Shown in pieces: positions 59,743 through 64,000 of a DNA stretch of 64,000 bases. Position 1 is the first letter of the stretch. Every line of letters begins with the position of its first letter. The position numbers were made by a program, and so were the translations under genes. The DNA lies in NCBI GenBank assembly GCA_017471765.1, contig JAFURT010000020.1, positions 1 to 64,000 on the forward strand. The letters run 5' to 3'. The notes below the pieces were generated by a model. The model was not told where the DNA came from. It saw only the letters and a list, made by a program, of their open reading frames with translations, and ran no database searches. The DNA is from Clostridia bacterium. GTDB lineage: Bacteria > Bacillota > Clostridia > Oscillospirales > Acutalibacteraceae.

Positions 59743-59817
59743 TGGCACCCCCAGTAGGAATCGAACCTGCAACTGCCCCTTAGGAGGGGGCTGTTATATC
59801 CATTTAACTATGAGGGC
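59743..59817 (-). tRNA. tRNA-Arg (CCT)
   Basis: Cloverleaf on the minus strand: acceptor GCCCTCA/TGGGGGT with wobble pairs, D arm with TAGTTAAATGGATATAACA, anticodon loop CTCCTAA (anticodon CCT), T arm CAGGTTCGATTCCTA, discriminator G and an encoded CCA at 59743-59745. Its 3' half is repeated at 56835. Confidence 0.93.
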
Positions 59818-59936
59818 GTGTTTTATTGCTCCTATTAGTTTACCCTCCGGGGCGGGATTTGTCAAGCAAAACCCTGCCGCCGGCGAGATTTTTCGGCTTT
59901 TGCAGGATTTTCCATGGATTTTCTGCGCTTTCCCCA

Positions 59937-59965
59937 TTGACTTGTGGAATGGCAGATGGTATAAT
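59937..59965 (+). promoter_or_regulatory. sigma-A promoter of the DUF3048 gene
   Basis: TTGACT, 17 bases, TATAAT, 26 bases upstream of the ATG. Confidence 0.9.
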
Positions 59966-59990
59966 GGAACCAGAAAGAGAGGGATGTGCC

Positions 59991-61082
59991 ATGCACAGAT
60001 GCAAACGCTTGATAACAGGATTTGCGGCCTTGGTCATGCTTCTGGGGCTGACCGCCTGCGGCGGAGGCGAGGCAGAATCCTCTGCCCCCACAACCACGGT
60101 CACGACCACAACCACCCAGACGACTACCACGACACAGACCACCACCACAACCACCGCCGCCCCAAAGCTGGGGTATAATGCACTGACCGGTCTGTATGAC
60201 ATGGCCACCGACAATGACCGGCCCATCGGCTTCGTGGTCAGCGACGAAAGCTCCTCTCTTACACAGCTTGGCCTGGAATCCGCTGACCTGTACTTCGAAG
60301 CAGAGACCGAGGGCGGCATCCCCCGCATCCTGGCGGTGTATTCCAGCGTTGACCGCATCCCCACCAACATCGGCCCGGTGCGTTCCGCACGTCCCCATTT
60401 CGTGAAAATCGCCGCCGCCCTGGACATGATTTACTGCCACATCGGCGGCTCTGCCTCCGGCAAGAAGGCCATCCGTGACCTGAAGGTGGACGACCTGCAG
60501 AACGCCTACGAGATAAACAGCGTACTGAAAAACAGTGCCAACTACTCCTGGAACCGGTCAGCCTTCACCAAATCCAAGGTGAAAGCGGAAATTAAGAGCC
60601 GCAAATACGCCACCGAGGGTGAGCCCTCCTCCCCCTTCCTGTTTGGCAGTAAAGCCGGCGACCGGGAGGCCGGGACGGTGGATGTGCAGATTTCCGAGAG
60701 CTATGATATGGCTTTCACCTACGATGCGGCCACCGGGCTGTATCAGAAGCACCGCAATTCCCTGAACACCCCCATTCACAAGACCTACACCGGCGGCCCC
60801 ATCGCCGTGAGCAACGTCATTGTGATGTTCGACCGGCGGACAGTGGACCAGGTAGAGCAAAAAGCGGACGGCGGCACCATGACCCGGTACAATTTCGACC
60901 TGGACACCGGCCGTGGTTGGCTTGCCTGCGGCGGCACCGCCCGGGAGATCCGCTGGAAGCGGACAAACAGCAGTCTGGTGTTTTACGAAAGCGACGGCAC
61001 CACCAAGCTGACCGTCAGCCCCGGAAAGACCTTCATCTGCCTGACCAGCAAGACGCTGGAAAACAAAACGAACATATATTGA
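59991..61082 (+). CDS. DUF3048-domain lipoprotein (YerB-like)
   Basis: A 363-residue lipoprotein. Signal MHRCKRLITGFAALVMLLGL ends TAC, with Cys22 lipidated. A Thr-rich linker (about 32-58) is followed by DUF3048 domains (about 65-360) with RPIGFVVSDESSSLTQLGLE, YFEAETEGGIPRILAVYSS and IGPVRSARPHFVKIAAALD. The frame is open upstream, but the promoter and GAGAGGGATGTGCC set the ATG at 59991. YerB-like proteins are cell-envelope proteins of unknown role. The linker resembles that of the VanY-like protein at 9141. Confidence 0.92.
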   Translation: MHRCKRLITGFAALVMLLGLTACGGGEAESSAPTTTVTTTTTQTTTTTQTTTTTTAAPKLGYNALTGLYDMATDNDRPIGFVVSDESSSLTQLGLESADLYFEAETEGGIPRILAVYSSVDRIPTNIGPVRSARPHFVKIAAALDMIYCHIGGSASGKKAIRDLKVDDLQNAYEINSVLKNSANYSWNRSAFTKSKVKAEIKSRKYATEGEPSSPFLFGSKAGDREAGTVDVQISESYDMAFTYDAATGLYQKHRNSLNTPIHKTYTGGPIAVSNVIVMFDRRTVDQVEQKADGGTMTRYNFDLDTGRGWLACGGTAREIRWKRTNSSLVFYESDGTTKLTVSPGKTFICLTSKTLENKTNIY

Positions 61083-61086
61083 GTAA

Positions 61087-61116
61087 CAGCCCCACGGCGT
61101 GCCGTGGGGCTGTTTT
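61087..61116. terminator. bidirectional terminator between convergent genes
   Basis: CAGCCCCACGGC pairs with GCCGTGGGGCTG around GT, followed by TTTTCT on the plus strand. Confidence 0.88.
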
Positions 61117-61126
61117 CTTATACTGG

Positions 61127-61951
61127 CTATCCCCTTCTCGCCGCTACCTGCCGGGGAATCCGCACCACATACTCGATGTAGTCCTCCTCGTCCCGGCGGT
61201 GGCTCTCGGCGGCGATGCCGCCCCGGCGCATAATATCCAGGGCATGGTTGACGGTGTTGAAAAACACCCGCACATCCCGCACCAACGGCTTAGCCGGTTT
61301 CCGCCGGGTGCGCCCCATCGGCTGTCCCGCTAACACCTCCTCCACCAACCGCTCTGTCTGTGCCACCGTCAGGCCCCCCTCGATTATCCGGTCAAGAGCC
61401 AGCCGCCGCTGTTCCCGGTTTTCCAGGCGGAGCAAGGCCCGGGCGTGCCTCTCCCCCAGACCGGCCGCCAACAGCCGGGCTCGCTCCTCCTCCGAGAGCC
61501 GCAACAGACGCAGTTTATTCGCCACCGCCGACTGGGAAAACCCCAGCTGCCGGGCGGCCTCGCACTGGGTCAGCTCATGGTCGGCCATCAACTGCCGGAT
61601 GCCCTCGGCCACCTCAAAGCAGTTCATGTCCTCCCGCTGGAGATTCTCCACCAACGTCAGCACATGGCGGCGGCACGCCTCCACCGCCACCTCCACGCAG
61701 GGCACCTCCCGCAGCCCGGCAATCCGGGCGGCACGAAGCCGCCTCTCCCCGGCGATGAGCACCGGCTCCCCGGTCTCCATGGATACCGTCAGTGGCTGTA
61801 AGATGCCGTTTTCGCTGATGCTCTGCGCCAGCTCCACCAGCTTGTCCAGCGGAAACTCCCGCCGGGGCTGGCTGGGGTTTGGCTTAATGTCCCCGGTGGG
61901 AATCATCCACACCTCCCCCCGGTTTGGATAGGGGCATTTTTTCTTCCGCAT
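61127..61951 (-). CDS. noc: ParB-family protein, probably nucleoid occlusion factor Noc
   Basis: A 274-residue ParB paralogue. IKPNPSQPRREFPLDKLVEL and PVLIAGERRLRAARIAGLRE are the CTP-binding part, and HELTQCEAARQLGFSQSAVA followed by NKLRLLRL is the helix-turn-helix. Its place right after mnmG-rsmG fits Noc, which blocks division over the nucleoid, while parB proper sits at 42734. A perfect parS lies 20 bases before its start, where Noc or ParB could control it. Whether it recognises parS or a Noc-specific site cannot be told by eye. Confidence 0.88.
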   Translation of the reverse strand: MRKKKCPYPNRGEVWMIPTGDIKPNPSQPRREFPLDKLVELAQSISENGILQPLTVSMETGEPVLIAGERRLRAARIAGLREVPCVEVAVEACRRHVLTLVENLQREDMNCFEVAEGIRQLMADHELTQCEAARQLGFSQSAVANKLRLLRLSEEERARLLAAGLGERHARALLRLENREQRRLALDRIIEGGLTVAQTERLVEEVLAGQPMGRTRRKPAKPLVRDVRVFFNTVNHALDIMRRGGIAAESHRRDEEDYIEYVVRIPRQVAARRG

Positions 61952-61970
61952 TGGTCATCCCTCCTACCTA

Positions 61971-61986
61971 TGTTTCACGTGAAACA
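61971..61986. promoter_or_regulatory. parS site 3
   Basis: A third perfect TGTTTCACGTGAAACA, 20 bases upstream of noc and between noc and rsmG. The rest of 61987-62104 holds an imperfect CCTGCCGG/CCGGCAGG hairpin and no gene. Confidence 0.95.
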
Positions 61987-62104
61987 AAACAGCCCTCCCC
62001 TGCCGGTCGCCGCTTGCTCCACAAGCTAACGATACCACATCCGGCAGGAAAAGGCTGTCATTTTCGGTTGTCGGGAAAAGGGAGGTTATCCCCTCTGCCG
62101 CTGA

Positions 62105-62833
62105 TTACAGCGGGGCTTTGGCGATTTTGGCCGAAGGCCGGGGATACGCCGGCGGTGTGGGTCGCACCTTGTCGATGCGGAGCAGACGGCGCTCCATCGG
62201 CTCTATATCCGGCTCTGGCTGAGCCGGCAGAGTCAGCGTGATGGACGACACCACCTTGCCCCCCAGCAGAGACACCGCTTTATTCGCCGCCTCCTGCTCC
62301 CGGTCAGCGTCGGGGCCCTTGAGGGCGATAAACCGCCCTCCTTTTTTCACAAAAGGCAGGCAATACTCGCACAGGGTAGGCAGAGCCGCTACCGCACGGG
62401 CGGTGGCGACATCAAATTTCTCCCGGAGCTCCGGCTTGCGCCCTCCCTCCTCCGCACGGGCATGGATGAGGGTCACCGGCAACGCCAGCTCCTTGCACAC
62501 CGCCTCCAGGAACACCAACCGCTTATTTAAGCTGTCCAGCAAGGTCAGCCGGCAATCCGGACGGTACAGCGCCAGCGGCACGCCGGGAAATCCGGCGCCT
62601 GTGCCTACGTCAATAAGGCTGAACGCCCCCTCCGGCAACAGCGGTGCCGCCGCCAGGCTGTCTGCAAAGTGCTTCACCGTCACCCCCACCGGGTCGGTGA
62701 TGGCGGTGAGGTTCATTTTTTCGTTCCATTCCACCAACAGCCGGGCATAGGTGTCCAACCGGTCGGCCAGCAGGCTGTCGGCTTCTATTCCATACGGCGC
62801 AACACAGCGCCACAGCAGGTCACGGTCTATCAT
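62105..62833 (-). CDS. rsmG: 16S rRNA (guanine527-N7)-methyltransferase RsmG
   Basis: A 242-residue SAM-dependent methyltransferase that modifies G527 of 16S r[23 protein letters not shown] is the family N-terminus, and [17 protein letters not shown] is the SAM motif. The ATG at 62833 has GGGGAGGAACTGACC before it and overlaps the mnmG end by 14 bases; the open frame further upstream lies inside mnmG. It ends before a parS site and noc. Confidence 0.95.
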   Translation of the reverse strand: MIDRDLLWRCVAPYGIEADSLLADRLDTYARLLVEWNEKMNLTAITDPVGVTVKHFADSLAAAPLLPEGAFSLIDVGTGAGFPGVPLALYRPDCRLTLLDSLNKRLVFLEAVCKELALPVTLIHARAEEGGRKPELREKFDVATARAVAALPTLCEYCLPFVKKGGRFIALKGPDADREQEAANKAVSLLGGKVVSSITLTLPAQPEPDIEPMERRLLRIDKVRPTPPAYPRPSAKIAKAPL

Positions 62834-64000
62834 GGTCAGTTCCTCCCCTCTGCTGGCTACTCCACACGATGAGCACCGACACATCCGCCGGGCTGACCCC
62901 GCTGATGCGGGACGCCTGCCCGATACTGCGGGGCCGCACCCGAGCCAGCTTTTCCTGTGCCTCTTTCCGGAGGCCATGTATGCTCTCATAGGGAGTATCC
63001 GCCGCCAGCAACCGGCCCTCCAGCCGTCGCATTTCCTCAATCTGTGCCTGTTCCCGCCGGATGTACCCCTCGTACTTGATCTCCACCTCCAGCTGTTCCG
63101 CGACCAGCGGCTCCAGCATCGGTCTTGCCGGGTCAACCGAGGCCAGGTCGGCATAATGCACCTGAGGACGGCGGATAAGCTCCGCCAGCCGCACGCCGGT
63201 GCTGACCGGGGTGGTGTCCAGTGCCTCCAGCAGCGTGTTCAGCGCCGGGGTGGGGGACAGAATTGTCTCCTCCAGCCGCTTGCGCTCCGCTGTTTTAGCC
63301 GCCTGCCGGGCGGTGAACCGTTCCCAGCGGCTGTCCTCCACCAGACCCACCTCCCGGCCGATCGGGGTCAGGCGGCTGTCGGCGTTATCCTGCCGCAACA
63401 CCAACCGATATTCACTGCGGCTGGTCATCATACGATACGGGTCGGCGCACCCCTTGGTGGTTAGGTCATCAATCAGCGTACCGATATAGCTGGACGCTCT
63501 GTCCAACAGCATGGGCGGCTTGCCCTGAAGTTTTAGCGCTGCATTCACACCGGCCACCAGTCCCTGCGCCGCCGCCTCCTCATAGCCGGAGGAGCCGTTG
63601 AACTGCCCCGCCCCATACAGGCCGGGTATATCCAGAAATTCCAGCGTCATCCCCAGCTGGAGAGGGTCGATGCAGTCGTATTCGATGGCGTAGGCCGGGC
63701 GAAGCACCTTGACCCCTTCCAACCCGGGGATGGTGCGTAAAAATTTCAGCTGCACATCCACCGGCAGGCTGGAGCTGAGCCCCTGCAGGTACATCTCGTC
63801 GGTATTCTTGCCGCAAGGCTCGATAAACACCTGATGGCGCTCCTTATCCGCAAAGCGCACCACCTTATCCTCAAAGCTGGGGCAATACCGGGGGCCGATA
63901 CCCTCGATTTTCCCCCCATACAGCGGAGAACGGTGGAGATTTTCCAAAATGACCCGCTTGGTCTCCTCTCCCGTCCAGGTGATGTGGCAGGGGAGCGTAT
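62820..64000 (-). CDS. mnmG: tRNA uridine-5-carboxymethylaminomethyl modification enzyme MnmG, 3' part
   Basis: The C-terminal 390 or so residues of MnmG; the gene continues past the window end. MnmG with MnmE modifies U34 of several tRNAs using FAD. Characteristic stretches are [20 protein letters not shown], then [60 protein letters not shown] and, near the end, [15 protein letters not shown] complete the set. The frame stays open through 64000, so the TTG near 63947 is not a start. The expected upstream neighbour would be mnmE, towards oriC. Confidence 0.96.
   Translation of the reverse strand, partial: TLPCHITWTGEETKRVILENLHRSPLYGGKIEGIGPRYCPSFEDKVVRFADKERHQVFIEPCGKNTDEMYLQGLSSSLPVDVQLKFLRTIPGLEGVKVLRPAYAIEYDCIDPLQLGMTLEFLDIPGLYGAGQFNGSSGYEEAAAQGLVAGVNAALKLQGKPPMLLDRASSYIGTLIDDLTTKGCADPYRMMTSRSEYRLVLRQDNADSRLTPIGREVGLVEDSRWERFTARQAAKTAERKRLEETILSPTPALNTLLEALDTTPVSTGVRLAELIRRPQVHYADLASVDPARPMLEPLVAEQLEVEIKYEGYIRREQAQIEEMRRLEGRLLAADTPYESIHGLRKEAQEKLARVRPRSIGQASRISGVSPADVSVLIVWSSQQRGGTDHDRP

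Larger units (their letters stand above)
56835..59786. mobile_element. integrated AT-rich island at tRNA-Arg, about 2.9 kb
   Basis: The island is bounded by the 44-base tRNA-Arg repeats. It contains an ECF sigma gene, TTAGCA clusters, a second lysR-end/parS copy, a small membrane-protein gene and a hairpin array. GC content is clearly lower than outside. No integrase gene is visible, so the element is a remnant or was moved by an integrase encoded elsewhere. The span 56879-57104 has no gene. Confidence 0.75.

Overview
The window looks like an origin-proximal stretch of chromosome from a GC-rich, spore-forming gut Clostridia (Oscillospirales/Ruminococcaceae-like). The evidence is the high GC of most genes, strong GGAGG ribosome sites, a SpoVAE gene, a Prp-processed L27, and the mnmG-rsmG-noc order with three perfect parS sites at the right edge. 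oriC is probably just beyond position 64000. Most genes lie on the minus strand, which fits leading-strand transcription away from that origin. The genus is an inference.

Layout, left to right. 0.2-4.1 kb: rpmG-secE-nusG-rplK-rplA-rplJ-rplL ribosomal/secretion cluster. 4.4-11.4 kb: histidine kinase/response regulator pair, tsaD, rimI, acpP, a VanY-like carboxypeptidase and a CorC-type membrane protein. 11.6-18.3 kb: solitary spoVAE, putP, pyrimidine-nucleoside phosphorylase, a small membrane exporter, an S1 protein, a ribbon-helix-helix regulator facing a Cys-rich miniprotein across a perfect palindrome, and a YitT protein. 18.3-21.1 kb: mrnC, obgE and rplU-prp-rpmA. 21.2-24.2 kb: a DUF11 protein, tRNA-Lys, apt-relQ and a broken REP-associated transposase. 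24.2-33.5 kb: moxR, DUF58, transglutaminase-like, YfhO and an oligopeptide-binding lipoprotein in one long run. 33.6-40.2 kb: PTS EIIC-like, MATE, DeoR, znuABC-type transporter and queT behind a preQ1 riboswitch. 40.2-42.7 kb: two tandem repeat tracts around a FatA thioesterase and an unknown protein. 42.7-51.5 kb: parB/parA, TRIC channel, uracil permease, MFS, and an asparagine-synthase-like/flippase pair. 51.8-56.1 kb: TAXI-TRAP transporter with a divergent LysR.

56.0-59.8 kb is the most unusual part: an AT-rich island at tRNA-Arg(CCT). The tRNA 3' half is duplicated at its far side. It also carries a 47-bp duplication of the lysR 3' end plus parS, an ECF sigma factor with a large C-terminal domain behind its own ECF-type promoter, two small membrane-protein genes, TTAGCA clusters, and arrays of short variable hairpins joined by fixed linkers. 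After it come a DUF3048 lipoprotein, noc, rsmG and the 3' part of mnmG.

Dispersed repeats with the ends CGTAGGGGCGA/TCGCCCCTACG recur across the window.
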